Source of the DNA: Atopobium sp.
GTDB taxonomy: Bacteria; Actinomycetota; Coriobacteriia; Coriobacteriales; Atopobiaceae
Assembly: GCA_015259045.1 (NCBI GenBank)
Contig: JABZHD010000028.1
Coordinates: 1-10,575, forward strand
Length of the DNA stretch: 10,575 bases
Direction of reading: 5' to 3'
Positions within the stretch are counted from its first letter, which is position 1, and every line of letters starts with the position of its first letter. The notes under the pieces were generated by a model, which was given only the letters and a program-made list of their open reading frames with translations, did no database searches and was not told where the DNA came from. Shown here piece by piece: positions 1 to 6,936 of this stretch. A program made the translations under genes and the position numbers.

Positions 1-1210
1 GGCAGGCAACGCCAGCCATGGTGCATGCAAAGATGAAGCCGAGAGAAGCAACGTTGGTCAGAGGAACAAGCATGTTGCGGCCAAGGAATGGACCAACAAG
101 AGTCAGGCCAGCCATGAACATGTTTGCGGTCAGAGGTGCGCCGGACTTAGGGTCGATCTTTGCGAAGGACTCAGGGAGCATCTTCTTACGACCAAGAGCA
201 AGCATCAGACGAGTAGAAGCACCAAAGAAGGAGTTCATTGGGCCCAGAGGTCCAAGCGTTGCAATAATGAGCATTGCAATGTAGAAGAACAGGTTGATGC
301 GCTCGAGAACTGCAAGTGCAGGAACAGAAGACTTAACAAACTCGTGCCAGTCAATCATGGTTCCGAATGCATAGATGCAGATGAGATAGAAGATACCAGA
401 TGCCATAAGTGCAAGTGCAGGAATGATGCCAAACTTCTTCCAATCAAGGTCAGCAGAAGCCTCTTCTGCCTGCTGTGGAATGGTGTCAAAGCCAGCGTAG
501 AAGAATGGAGTCATAACAAGTACTGCAATGATGCCACCAAAGAAGCTGGTAGCCTTTGTGCCCTCTCCACCTGCAACCTCAGTTGCCTGGGAGAAGAGTG
601 GGAGGCCGTTGCTTGGAGAACCAGTTGCAAAGGAGATAACCATTGCAAGGATCATACCAGTCAGCAGAGCCTTAGTCAGGAAGCTCGAAAGCTTAGCTGC
701 TGCGCCAGCGCCCTTAAAGTTAAGGAAGATGACCAGAATGGCAAAGCAAAGAGCGATGACTGTTGGCCACAGGTAAACATCTGCACCAAGGATGGTGTAG
801 AGCTTAACGGAGCGCAGCCAAGAAAGAATTGGGAATGCACCAAAGCGGTCGGTGAGAAGCGTGGAAATAGCAATTGCCTCCCAAGGGCACAGTGGAGCGT
901 TACCCAGAAGGAGCATCCAGCCGGTAAAGAAGCCCATTGGGCGGCCGAATGTCCTGTCGACGTACTCAATGATGCCACCAGAAATTGGAATAGCAGCAGT
1001 GAGCTCGCCAAAAACACATCCAATTGGTACAAGGAAAATTGCGCCAATTGCGAATGCGATCATCGCGGGGAATGGTCCTCCACCAAGAACCATCCAGTCG
1101 CCTACCAGGAGCACCCATCCGGTACCAATGATCGCACCAAATCCGATGGTAAAGAAGTTGAATAGACTCAACGACTTTTGCATCTCAGGTGCCTCGGCAT
1201 TTTCTGCCAT
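1..1210 (-). CDS. APC-superfamily amino-acid permease, C-terminus beyond window
   Basis: The frame is open from an ATG at 1208-1210 to the left edge, giving 403 codons without a stop, so the C-terminal end lies outside. The protein starts MAENAEAPEMQKSLSLF and then shows the first APC membrane segment with the glycine-rich motif GFGAIIGTGW (about residues 27-36), which in this superfamily lines the substrate site. A series of hydrophobic segments follows, including FYAGFDTIPQQAEEA around residue 265-280, a TM6-type motif seen in amino-acid permeases. It should be a cytoplasmic-membrane, ion-coupled importer or exchanger of an amino acid or amine; the substrate cannot be read from sequence. 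AAGGAGT lies about 6 bases before the ATG and fixes the start. The adjacent upstream lysR gene on the same strand is the likely regulator. Family assignment is firm, substrate unknown. Confidence 0.9.
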   Translation of the reverse strand, partial: MAENAEAPEMQKSLSLFNFFTIGFGAIIGTGWVLLVGDWMVLGGGPFPAMIAFAIGAIFLVPIGCVFGELTAAIPISGGIIEYVDRTFGRPMGFFTGWMLLLGNAPLCPWEAIAISTLLTDRFGAFPILSWLRSVKLYTILGADVYLWPTVIALCFAILVIFLNFKGAGAAAKLSSFLTKALLTGMILAMVISFATGSPSNGLPLFSQATEVAGGEGTKATSFFGGIIAVLVMTPFFYAGFDTIPQQAEEASADLDWKKFGIIPALALMASGIFYLICIYAFGTMIDWHEFVKSSVPALAVLERINLFFYIAMLIIATLGPLGPMNSFFGASTRLMLALGRKKMLPESFAKIDPKSGAPLTANMFMAGLTLVGPFLGRNMLVPLTNVASLGFIFACTMAGVAC

Positions 1211-1280
1211 GTCCCACTCCTTCCCGTAATTACTCGGACGAAGAACTTGATGAGACTATGTTTGCACCCGAAGCCATTTG

Positions 1281-1306
1281 AAAAAAGAAGTAGCGCCCTC
1301 TGGGCG
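1281..1306 (-). terminator. Hairpin with T-rich tail: lysR terminator or permease leader attenuator
   Basis: On the minus strand, CGCCC-AGA-GGGCG (1306-1294) forms a 5-bp GC stem with a 3-base loop, followed after a few bases by TTCTTTTTT (1289-1281). It lies about 130 bp past the lysR stop and 70 bp before the permease ATG. A smaller palindrome, ACCGC-GA-GCGGT (1337-1348), sits just upstream. The stem is short, and the U-tract does not start directly at its base, so the strength is uncertain. If the promoter proposed at 1376-1403 is right, the hairpin would lie in the permease leader. Confidence 0.45.
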
Positions 1307-1375
1307 TCAGATAAACCCGTAAGCGTAAAGGCTACAACCGCGAGCGGTAGTTAAATCTTTTTACATCTTTACCAA

Positions 1376-1403
1376 AATCTAATAACAGTTATGCAATTTT
1401 CAA
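1376..1403 (-). promoter_or_regulatory. Candidate promoter of the APC permease gene
   Basis: Read on the minus strand: TTGAAA (1403-1398, one mismatch to TTGACA), a 16-base spacer, then TAGATT (1381-1376, two mismatches to TATAAT). This would start transcription near 1369 and give a leader of about 160 bases. The 70 bp between the hairpin at 1281-1306 and the permease ATG holds no better promoter. A palindrome, ATAACAGTTAT (1382-1392), lies inside the spacer. Confidence 0.4.
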
Positions 1404-1424
1404 ATAGTTAACGTACACAACTAT
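1404..1424. promoter_or_regulatory. Inverted repeat, candidate LysR-type operator
   Basis: ATAGTT (1404-1409) and AACTAT (1419-1424) are perfect inverted arms separated by 9 bases. The repeat abuts the -35 box of the candidate permease promoter, the position where LysR-type activators usually bind. The neighbouring lysR gene makes it the natural candidate protein. The arms are short and AT-rich, so chance is possible. Confidence 0.4.
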
Positions 1425-1434
1425 GCATCAATCT

Positions 1435-2283
1435 TTAACTCAAATACTTTAAAAACTCTTCTGTAGTACGCGACATCTCGCCTTTTACACGATGTGTAAT
1501 AAAGACATTACGATGTACGGGAGTCTCCAGATGATGTACATCAATATCAAAATTTGTACCTTTTGTTGCCTCAAGTGGCAACAAACTTACACCAAGACCT
1601 GACTCTACCATGGACATAATGGTGAATGAATCCGATGACGCAAACGTCATGCGTGCGTTTTTGAGTTGCTTCTGAAGCAGAGGAGCCGTCTCAATATCAA
1701 CGATAAAGGGCTCTTCAATAAGACGCTTAACAGGAATTGTCTCAAGGTCCTTCTCGTAATGTCCCTTTTGAGATACAACAATAACCTCATCATGATCAAA
1801 TAAAGTTGAAGTAAATCCCTGCTCAGTTGCGCGGGTCATAGTAAAACTAATATCCACTTTACCCTTGCTAATAAGACGCAGGGCTTCGCCGTAGGTGCAT
1901 TCGATAACTTCAACTTTGATGTTTGGATGGTCAGTCATGTACTTCTTCAGATGGCCAGGCAGTGCTCGTGAAAGAAAGCTCGAAGGCGCAGCAATAACAA
2001 GGTTGCCCATCTCAATGGCACTGACGCGATTAACTTGATTGCTCAACTTGCTGTATGCCTGGCACACCTCTTCTGCAACAGGCAAAAGCGTCTTTCCCTC
2101 AGGAGTCAGACTTACATAGCCACCATGCCTGTTAAACAAGCGGACATCCCACTCTTTTTCTAGACTTGCCACCATGCGACTAATAGACGACTGAGTGCAT
2201 CCCAGCTCTTCTGCCGCCACTGTAAAGCTACTGTGATATGCCGCGGAAGTAAAAGCCTGGAATTTGTGCAGGTTGGTCTCCAT
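1435..2283 (-). CDS. LysR-type transcriptional regulator
   Basis: The 282-residue product has the usual LTTR length and layout. The N-terminal winged helix-turn-helix spans about residues 4-62, with AAEELGCTQSSISRMVASLE (23-42) as the HTH and RLFNRHGGYVSLTPEGKTLL (48-67) as wing and linker. A linker helix follows, then an effector-binding domain from about residue 92 (GNLVIAAPSSF) with the family's GLGVSLLP stretch at 229-236. Such proteins are cytoplasmic tetramers that bind T-N11-A type sites and respond to a small molecule. AGGGGCC lies about 6 bases before the ATG. It is transcribed toward the APC permease gene 224 bp downstream, so control of that transporter is the natural inference. 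The effector is unknown. Confidence 0.92.
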   Translation of the reverse strand: METNLHKFQAFTSAAYHSSFTVAAEELGCTQSSISRMVASLEKEWDVRLFNRHGGYVSLTPEGKTLLPVAEEVCQAYSKLSNQVNRVSAIEMGNLVIAAPSSFLSRALPGHLKKYMTDHPNIKVEVIECTYGEALRLISKGKVDISFTMTRATEQGFTSTLFDHDEVIVVSQKGHYEKDLETIPVKRLIEEPFIVDIETAPLLQKQLKNARMTFASSDSFTIMSMVESGLGVSLLPLEATKGTNFDIDVHHLETPVHRNVFITHRVKGEMSRTTEEFLKYLS

Positions 2284-2369
2284 ACTTGGCCCCTATTCAA
2301 GTACGTGGCCTAACAATTCACCCTTAAAAATATCATTCTACCTGCAAATTGGTAAATACCGTTTAACGC

Positions 2370-2403
2370 AAAAAGACCCCGTGAACGGTATTCACGAGGT
2401 CTT
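2370..2403 (-). terminator. Rho-independent terminator after ftsX
   Basis: AAGACC (2373-2378) pairs with GGTCTT (2398-2403) and CGTGAA with TTCACG inside it, giving a 12-13 bp stem with one mismatch and a 5-base loop. On the minus strand the stem runs straight into a T-run ending at TTTTTGC, as expected for termination of ftsEX transcripts. It lies about 80 bp past the ftsX stop and just ahead of the lysR promoter region. Confidence 0.85.
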
Positions 2404-2480
2404 ACCTTGCAATCTTTATGCAAAAAACTTTCTTAATTGATACTTCACTTTGACAATTGAAGTACCAGGTTGCTTAGTTG

Positions 2481-3416
2481 CTATGCCTTCAGATAGCGGC
2501 CCATAGCAATAGCAGAGCCAAAGAGTCCCAGAAGCAAACCTAAGAGCAGCAAAAGGCCACTCATACCCAGCATGACCGTTGTTGGAATAGCAAAGGTCAA
2601 GAAGGTCATGCTTTCTGCCATAACCGGGAGAAGCATGTGGGCTCCAACAACCAAAACGACAATGGCGAGAAGAGCGCCGATAAGAGCCTCAAGCACGCCT
2701 TCCATAAGGAATGGTCCGCGAATAAAGCCGTTAGATGCACCAACCAAACGCATGATTGCAATCTCACGACGACGAGCATTAATAGCAAGGCGAATGGTGT
2801 TGTTAATAAAGACAAAGGCAACAAACACCAGAAGTCCAACAAGGCCAATAGCGCCAATACGAATGTATGCCGTTACGCTAAACAGGCGCTCAACGGTCTC
2901 GCGACCATACTGAACATCACCGGATGGATTGCTCTTATTATCAGCAATTGCTGCAAAAGATGATGAAGAGGCAATGCGCTGGGCAACGTCTTGAACATCC
3001 TTAGGGTCCTTGAGCTTAATCACAAGAGATGCAGGAATAGGATTCTGACCATCAAGAGCAGAAACCGCGTCGGAAGCATTGCGGTAGCTCATGGTAGTGC
3101 GGTACTCCTCAAGAGCCTGATCTTTGCTCTTATAGGTTACGGACTCAACCGTATCCCAGCTCTGAACCTCTTGCTGGAAAGCAGTTACTGCAGACTGATC
3201 TGCATCATCAGAAAGAAATGCCTGGATAGTAACGCGATTCTCGACACTTCCTACCATGTTCTCGATAAGAGCGGAGCCAAGAATAAACAGGCCGATGATG
3301 AACAGCGACAAGAAGATGGTTACGATTGCACCAAGAGCGGTAGACCAGTTCCTTTTAAAGTGGCTTCCGGCCTCACGCAGAGAGTATCCAAAATTAGAGA
3401 GCCCCATAGTAGCCAT
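2481..3416 (-). CDS. ftsX: Cell-division ABC transporter permease FtsX
   Basis: FtsX is the membrane partner of the ATPase FtsE; with it, FtsX transmits ATP hydrolysis across the membrane to activate peptidoglycan hydrolases at the division site. The 311-residue product has the family topology: a cytoplasmic N-terminus (YSLREAGSHFKRN), TM1 at about 27-50, a large extracellular domain at about 51-184, and three C-terminal TMs (about 185-206, 245-265, 283-305). The loop after TM2 carries the FtsX/MacB motif RRREIAIMRLVGAS (215-228). The frame stays open further upstream, but I chose the ATG at 3414-3416 because AGGAGAAGGGAGG directly precedes it; ATG 3405-3407 (MGLSNF) is a close alternative. 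It overlaps the end of ftsE by 23 bp, which implies translational coupling. Which hydrolase it activates is not visible here. Confidence 0.94.
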   Translation of the reverse strand: MATMGLSNFGYSLREAGSHFKRNWSTALGAIVTIFLSLFIIGLFILGSALIENMVGSVENRVTIQAFLSDDADQSAVTAFQQEVQSWDTVESVTYKSKDQALEEYRTTMSYRNASDAVSALDGQNPIPASLVIKLKDPKDVQDVAQRIASSSSFAAIADNKSNPSGDVQYGRETVERLFSVTAYIRIGAIGLVGLLVFVAFVFINNTIRLAINARRREIAIMRLVGASNGFIRGPFLMEGVLEALIGALLAIVVLVVGAHMLLPVMAESMTFLTFAIPTTVMLGMSGLLLLLGLLLGLFGSAIAMGRYLKA

Positions 3417-4422
3417 AGCCTCCCTTCTCCTGGTCGCGGACAATATGACCAGCCTCAAGTGCGATAACGCGCTTGCGCATAGAGTCAACCATCTCGCGAT
3501 CGTGTGTTGCCATTACAACCGTAGTGCCCGCACGGTTAATGCGGTCAAGAAGCTTCATAATGCCCAGAGAAATTGCTGGGTCCAAGTTACCCGTAGGCTC
3601 GTCGCAGATAAGCAGTGGTGGGCGGTTAACCATTGCACGAGCAACGGAAACACGCTGCTGCTCACCGCCAGAAAGCTGATCTGGGTAAGCGTCCATCTTC
3701 TGGCCAAGGCCTACCAGACGCAGAACCTCAGGAACCTGCACCTTAATAACAGAACGAGGCTTGCCAATGCACTCAAGTGCAAAGGAAACATTCTCATAGA
3801 CGGTCTTATCGGGCAGAAGCTTAAAGTCCTGGAAGACGGTGCCAATCTGGCGACGCAGATAAGGAACCTTGGAGTTACGCATACGTGTAAGGTCCTGACC
3901 AGCAACAATAACCTGTCCGTGAGTTGCCTTCTGCTCGCGCGTGATAAGACGCAAGAGAGATGACTTACCGGAACCAGAGTGTCCAACTACAAAGACAAAC
4001 TCACCTGGGTAGATATCAGCGCTGATGTTATCAAGTGCTGGGCGGTTTGGCTGTGATGGATACACAAGCGAAGCGTTCTTGAAAGAAATGGTTGGAGTAC
4101 CAGTACGCTCTACCTTAGGTGCATCTTGAGCTAGATCTGCAAAAAACTTTGCACGATCAAGAGGTGCCTGCTCAGGGTTGTTTTGCTGCTCAGCAGTTAC
4201 CACGTGTACAGCTTCTGCTCCAGAAGCAAATGGATCAGATACAGTTGTTACAGGTTCAGCAGCCTGGGCCACTGGCACATCAGCAGAAAAGTCCTGAGTT
4301 TCAACTTGATCAGCTACAACGTCTTGCTGGTCAAGCTGGTTCAGATCATCCTGAGAAATTACCCCAAAACGGTCATCAAACGAGGACTCCTGTTGCTCAT
4401 CAGTGCGAAAATGATTAGCCAC
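3394..4422 (-). CDS. ftsE: Cell-division ATP-binding protein FtsE with long N-terminal extension
   Basis: This is the cytoplasmic ATPase of the FtsEX complex. The ABC domain starts near residue 110 (PTISFKNASLVYP) and is complete: Walker A GHSGSGKS (147-154), Q-loop Gln198 in TVFQDF, signature LSGGEQQ (250-256), Walker B LLICDEP (270-276) and switch His307 (ATHD). The first 108 residues have no counterpart in a standard FtsE of about 230 residues. They are rich in Asp, Glu, Gln, Val and Ala (for example DDLNQLDQQDVVADQ) and look disordered. Translation begins at GTG 4420-4422, with AAGGAG 6 bases before it; no ATG lies between that codon and the ABC domain, so the extension appears genuinely encoded. 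The C-terminus ends in a Gly/Tyr-rich tail, GGYGYYGAL. It is co-transcribed with the overlapping ftsX. Confidence 0.95.
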   Translation of the reverse strand: MANHFRTDEQQESSFDDRFGVISQDDLNQLDQQDVVADQVETQDFSADVPVAQAAEPVTTVSDPFASGAEAVHVVTAEQQNNPEQAPLDRAKFFADLAQDAPKVERTGTPTISFKNASLVYPSQPNRPALDNISADIYPGEFVFVVGHSGSGKSSLLRLITREQKATHGQVIVAGQDLTRMRNSKVPYLRRQIGTVFQDFKLLPDKTVYENVSFALECIGKPRSVIKVQVPEVLRLVGLGQKMDAYPDQLSGGEQQRVSVARAMVNRPPLLICDEPTGNLDPAISLGIMKLLDRINRAGTTVVMATHDREMVDSMRKRVIALEAGHIVRDQEKGGYGYYGAL

Positions 4423-4512
4423 AGTTGCTCCTTTTCTTACTCCGAAGAGACAGATACAGAGTTTATTTTACCAAAAGTGCAGGTATGTTATACGTCACGC
4501 AGTTCATCCACA

Positions 4513-4545
4513 GAAAAACCGCCTCTTCTCTACTGAAGAGACGGT
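4513..4545 (-). terminator. Rho-independent terminator of the sugar operon
   Basis: ACCG (4518-4521) and CTCTTC (4523-4528) pair with GAAGAG (4535-4540) and CGGT (4542-4545), a 10-bp stem with one internal mismatch and a 6-base loop. On the minus strand it is followed by TTTTT (4518-4514). It stands about 70 bp past the stop of the last operon gene and isolates the operon from ftsE. The 90 bp between it and the ftsE GTG should therefore hold the ftsE promoter; TAAAAT near 4466-4471 is a possible -10 box, with no convincing -35. Confidence 0.82.
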
Positions 4546-4613
4546 CTAAAAATCGCGAGAAAAACGCTGTTGAACGTTAGTTATATGCCACCTGTAGGTT
4601 AGTTGTGCACCTG

Positions 4614-5264
4614 TTACGCAATCTGCATCTTTGCGCGTGTCTCATCAATGATGGCACGAACCTTAGCTGCATTAGCTGCGATCTCCTCTTTTGAACCCTT
4701 GGTGAGCAGGCTTCCCATACCGCAGCAATCAACGCCGCGCTCAAGCCACTCAGCAAGGTTATCAAGGTTAATGCCGCCAGAAGCCATCAAAGGCATCCAA
4801 GGAGTTGGTGTCTTGAAGAGGTTGACCAGCTCAGGGCCGTAGACATTAGAGATTGGGAAGCACTTAATAAAGGCAGCGCCCATCTCAAGGCTATGATTTG
4901 CCTCAGTCATAGTAGTGCAGCCAGGTGCATAAGGAATCTGATACAGGTTGCACATACGAGCAACCTCGTCAGAGCCGCAGTTAGCAACAATGAACTGTGC
5001 GCCAGCCATAATAGCAAGACGAGCAGTTGTAGGCTCCATTACAGTACCTGCACCAACAATCATCTTGTCACCAAGACGCTCTCTAATTGCAGCAATAACC
5101 TCGCCTGCATTTGGCAGGGTGTAGCTGATCTCCATTGCATGAACGCCGCCTTCAGCAAGACCCTCAGCAATTTCAATACCACGCTCAACCGTTGGGACGC
5201 GAACAACTGCAAACGCACAGGTATCTACCAGTGCCTGAGAAACAGCAGCTTTCTGCATCTTCAT
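4614..5264 (-). CDS. Eda-family (KDPG/KHG/KDGP-type) aldolase
   Basis: Class I aldolases of this family cleave 2-keto-3-deoxy-6-phospho sugar acids or 4-hydroxy-2-oxoglutarate to pyruvate plus an aldehyde. The 216-residue product shows the family's (βα)8 landmarks: general base Glu45 in GGVHAMEIS, GAGTV (71-75), PGCTTMTE (114-121), Schiff-base Lys134 in FIKCFP, and the phosphate-side SGGIN and GMGS loops (162-166, 182-185). Arg49 of E. coli Eda, which holds the substrate carboxylate, aligns with Thr49 here, so ordinary KDPG activity should not be assumed. An ATG at 5271-5273 touches AAGGAG with no spacing, so I chose ATG 5262-5264, 9 bases downstream. It is the last gene of the operon, 72 bp after the DapA-like aldolase gene. 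Family is secure; substrate open. Confidence 0.88.
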   Translation of the reverse strand: MKMQKAAVSQALVDTCAFAVVRVPTVERGIEIAEGLAEGGVHAMEISYTLPNAGEVIAAIRERLGDKMIVGAGTVMEPTTARLAIMAGAQFIVANCGSDEVARMCNLYQIPYAPGCTTMTEANHSLEMGAAFIKCFPISNVYGPELVNLFKTPTPWMPLMASGGINLDNLAEWLERGVDCCGMGSLLTKGSKEEIAANAAKVRAIIDETRAKMQIA

Positions 5265-5336
5265 ATACAACATCTCCTTGTAAACGTATCTCGCACTACC
5301 CTATTGAGCTGGCGAGAAACCCGTCATTTTTGATAC

Positions 5337-6233
5337 TTAGTTATGAGCAATTCCGTAATGGTCAAGCATTGCATAGATCTTCTCGTCAACACCCTCTGCA
5401 ACCTCTGTAACCGGGAAACGAGCAGGACCGACAGGATATTCAGCAAGCTCAAGAGAGCGCTTGAGGGTCTGAGGCGTGCTTCCAAGGTGCAGGATGTCGC
5501 GGATTGGCTCAATCTCTGCCTGCAAGCGAGCTGATTCTTCTGTATTTCCAGCCTCAAGAGCCTTCCAAAGGTCAACAACAACCTTGGTGATAAGGTTTGC
5601 GGTACCTGCAATTGCACCCTGAGCTCCAAGAGCGTGAGCCTCAGAAATCTTTCCGTCAGAGCCTACAAGCACATCAACGTCGTGACCAGCGGCAGCGTCC
5701 AGGTAATCCTTGAGGTTATCAATGTTTCCGGAGCTGTCCTTAATACCCTTGATGTTGTCAATGGTTACCAGCTGCTCAACAGACTCTTTAGAGATGTTTT
5801 TGCCGGTTCCCTTAGGAATGTTGTACAGAAGGACAGGAATCTTGACGCTTGCGGCAACTGTCTTGAAGTACTCAACCAGCTGCTGATCAGAAATTCCCAG
5901 GAAGTAAGGGTTGATGACGGAAAGCGCATCGGCACCAATTGCCTCTGCTTCACGGCTCATGTAGAGAGCCTCTTTTGTTGAGCATGCGCCGGTTCCTACG
6001 TAAACAGGAAGACGACCGGCGGTTTTTTCGATAATAAACTTGGAGAACTTGATCTTCTCGTCAGGGTTACAAACGTGGAACTCACCGTTAGAGCCAAACG
6101 TGAAGATGCCGTCTGCGCCCTCGGAGATGAGCTTTTCCAGAAGCTGCTCAGCTGCTTCATAGTTAATGGACTGCTCTTCGTCGCGGTTAAACGGCGTAAC
6201 CATAGGGACAATAACGCCCTTAAATGTTGACAT
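5337..6233 (-). CDS. DapA/NanA-family pyruvate aldolase
   Basis: This (βα)8 lyase of the dihydrodipicolinate synthase / N-acetylneuraminate lyase superfamily has 298 residues, the usual length. Landmarks are GSNGE (47-51), catalytic Tyr137 in LLYNIP, Schiff-base Lys165 in GIKDSSG and VGSDG (190-194). DHDPS enzymes have YNVPxRTG with an Arg that binds the second substrate; here it is YNIPKGTG, with Gly142 in that position. It is therefore unlikely to make dihydrodipicolinate for lysine and more likely cleaves a 2-keto-3-deoxy sugar acid or a related compound to pyruvate. The start at ATG 6231-6233 (MSTFKGVIVPMVTPF) has GAGGAG 6 bases upstream and matches where the family begins; the longer open frame upstream is not family-like. 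It lies 38 bp after the SIS gene and before the Eda-type gene in the same operon. Confidence 0.88.
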   Translation of the reverse strand: MSTFKGVIVPMVTPFNRDEEQSINYEAAEQLLEKLISEGADGIFTFGSNGEFHVCNPDEKIKFSKFIIEKTAGRLPVYVGTGACSTKEALYMSREAEAIGADALSVINPYFLGISDQQLVEYFKTVAASVKIPVLLYNIPKGTGKNISKESVEQLVTIDNIKGIKDSSGNIDNLKDYLDAAAGHDVDVLVGSDGKISEAHALGAQGAIAGTANLITKVVVDLWKALEAGNTEESARLQAEIEPIRDILHLGSTPQTLKRSLELAEYPVGPARFPVTEVAEGVDEKIYAMLDHYGIAHN

Positions 6234-6271
6234 GCAAACTCCTCTGTATACTTTACAGTGTTTACCTGGGG

Positions 6272-6880
6272 TTATTTGCCCTCGCGAATAGATGCGCCAA
6301 GAGCTCCGCCTGGATGCCACTTAACGTACTGCTCTGGGTTAAGGCCGTACTCGTTTTGAAGCAGGATAGAGAGGCACTGAAGTTCCATGATCTCAGCCAA
6401 AATTGAGGCGCGTGGAGGCTTGTTCATAGAATCGCCCTCCTGCTCAACGCCAGCAATAAGAGCAACCTCTGCCTCGTTTGCCAGCCAAGAGTTTGGATTG
6501 CCGGTCAGTGCAATAATATGCACGCCAACGTTCTTAAGGCAGGTAACGGTTGCCTTGAGCTCGCCTGTCTCACCGGAGTTGGAAATAGCAATAACAACGT
6601 CGCCAGGACGAGTCTGACCAGCAGATCCGTGAACGCACTCGGTGCCGTGAAGCTCATAGGTTGGAGTTCCGGTTGACGAGAAGAGCGATGCAGCATAACC
6701 AGAAACGTGACCTGGCTTACCAATACCGGTTACATGCAGGCGGCCGCCCTTTGCCTCTGCGTCCAAAATAAGCTTTTTAGCTGCAGAGAGTGCGTCAAAA
6801 TCAATGCTCTCTACATACTGATGAAGCGACTTTCCCACAATGGAGAGAAACTCCTGAACCTGCTCTTTTTCAGTTGCCAT
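6272..6880 (-). CDS. SIS-domain sugar-phosphate isomerase, KdsD/GutQ-like without CBS domains
   Basis: SIS domains bind phosphosugars and commonly interconvert aldose and ketose phosphates. The 202-residue protein matches the first half of KdsD/GutQ arabinose-5-phosphate isomerases: GIGKPGHVSGYAASLFSSTG (52-71), LHGTECVHGSAGQTRPGD (about 77-94), then AISNSGETGE (98-107), and near the C-terminus WHPGGALGASIRE, like the HPGGALGR of KpsF/KdsD. It stops there, lacking the paired CBS domains of full-length KdsD (about 320 residues). AAGGAG lies 7 bases before the ATG. Its place between a PTS and two pyruvate aldolases points to isomerising the phosphorylated import product rather than supplying KDO for lipopolysaccharide. 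The exact sugar phosphate is unknown; 6-phospho-3-hexuloisomerase is a less likely alternative. Confidence 0.87.
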   Translation of the reverse strand: MATEKEQVQEFLSIVGKSLHQYVESIDFDALSAAKKLILDAEAKGGRLHVTGIGKPGHVSGYAASLFSSTGTPTYELHGTECVHGSAGQTRPGDVVIAISNSGETGELKATVTCLKNVGVHIIALTGNPNSWLANEAEVALIAGVEQEGDSMNKPPRASILAEIMELQCLSILLQNEYGLNPEQYVKWHPGGALGASIREGK

Positions 6881-6895
6881 TACAACTCCTTATCT

Positions 6896-6919
6896 GTCTG
6901 TGAGCCCAAGCTCAAAGAC
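6896..6919 (-). other. Intercistronic stem-loop between membrane protein and SIS genes
   Basis: GTCT-x-TGAGC-CCAA-GCTCA-x-AGAC forms a 9-bp stem with one internal mismatch and a 4-base loop. It occupies the middle of the 56-bp gap and ends a few bases before the SIS ribosome binding site. There is no T-tract on the minus strand, so it is not a terminator; an mRNA stability or translation role is possible. Confidence 0.5.
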
Positions 6920-6936
6920 ACTTACTACGCAATGAA

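Noticed and set aside
344..1165. Plus-strand 273-codon open frame
   Set aside because: It lies wholly antisense to the APC permease, is rich in Cys, Trp, Lys and Asn without any domain pattern, and has no ribosome binding site; it mirrors the permease's codon use.
3417..3488. 24-residue upstream extension of FtsX
   Set aside because: It lacks a ribosome binding site and lies deep within ftsE; the start at 3416 has AGGAGAAGGGAGG directly upstream and gives a normal FtsX N-terminus.
3256..3963. Plus-strand 235-codon open frame across the ftsE-ftsX junction
   Set aside because: Antisense to two well-supported genes, with no family resemblance and no promoter or ribosome binding site.
6234..6320. 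29-residue upstream extension of the DapA-like aldolase
   Set aside because: It would overlap the end of the SIS gene and has no family match; GAGGAG correctly spaces the ATG at 6233.
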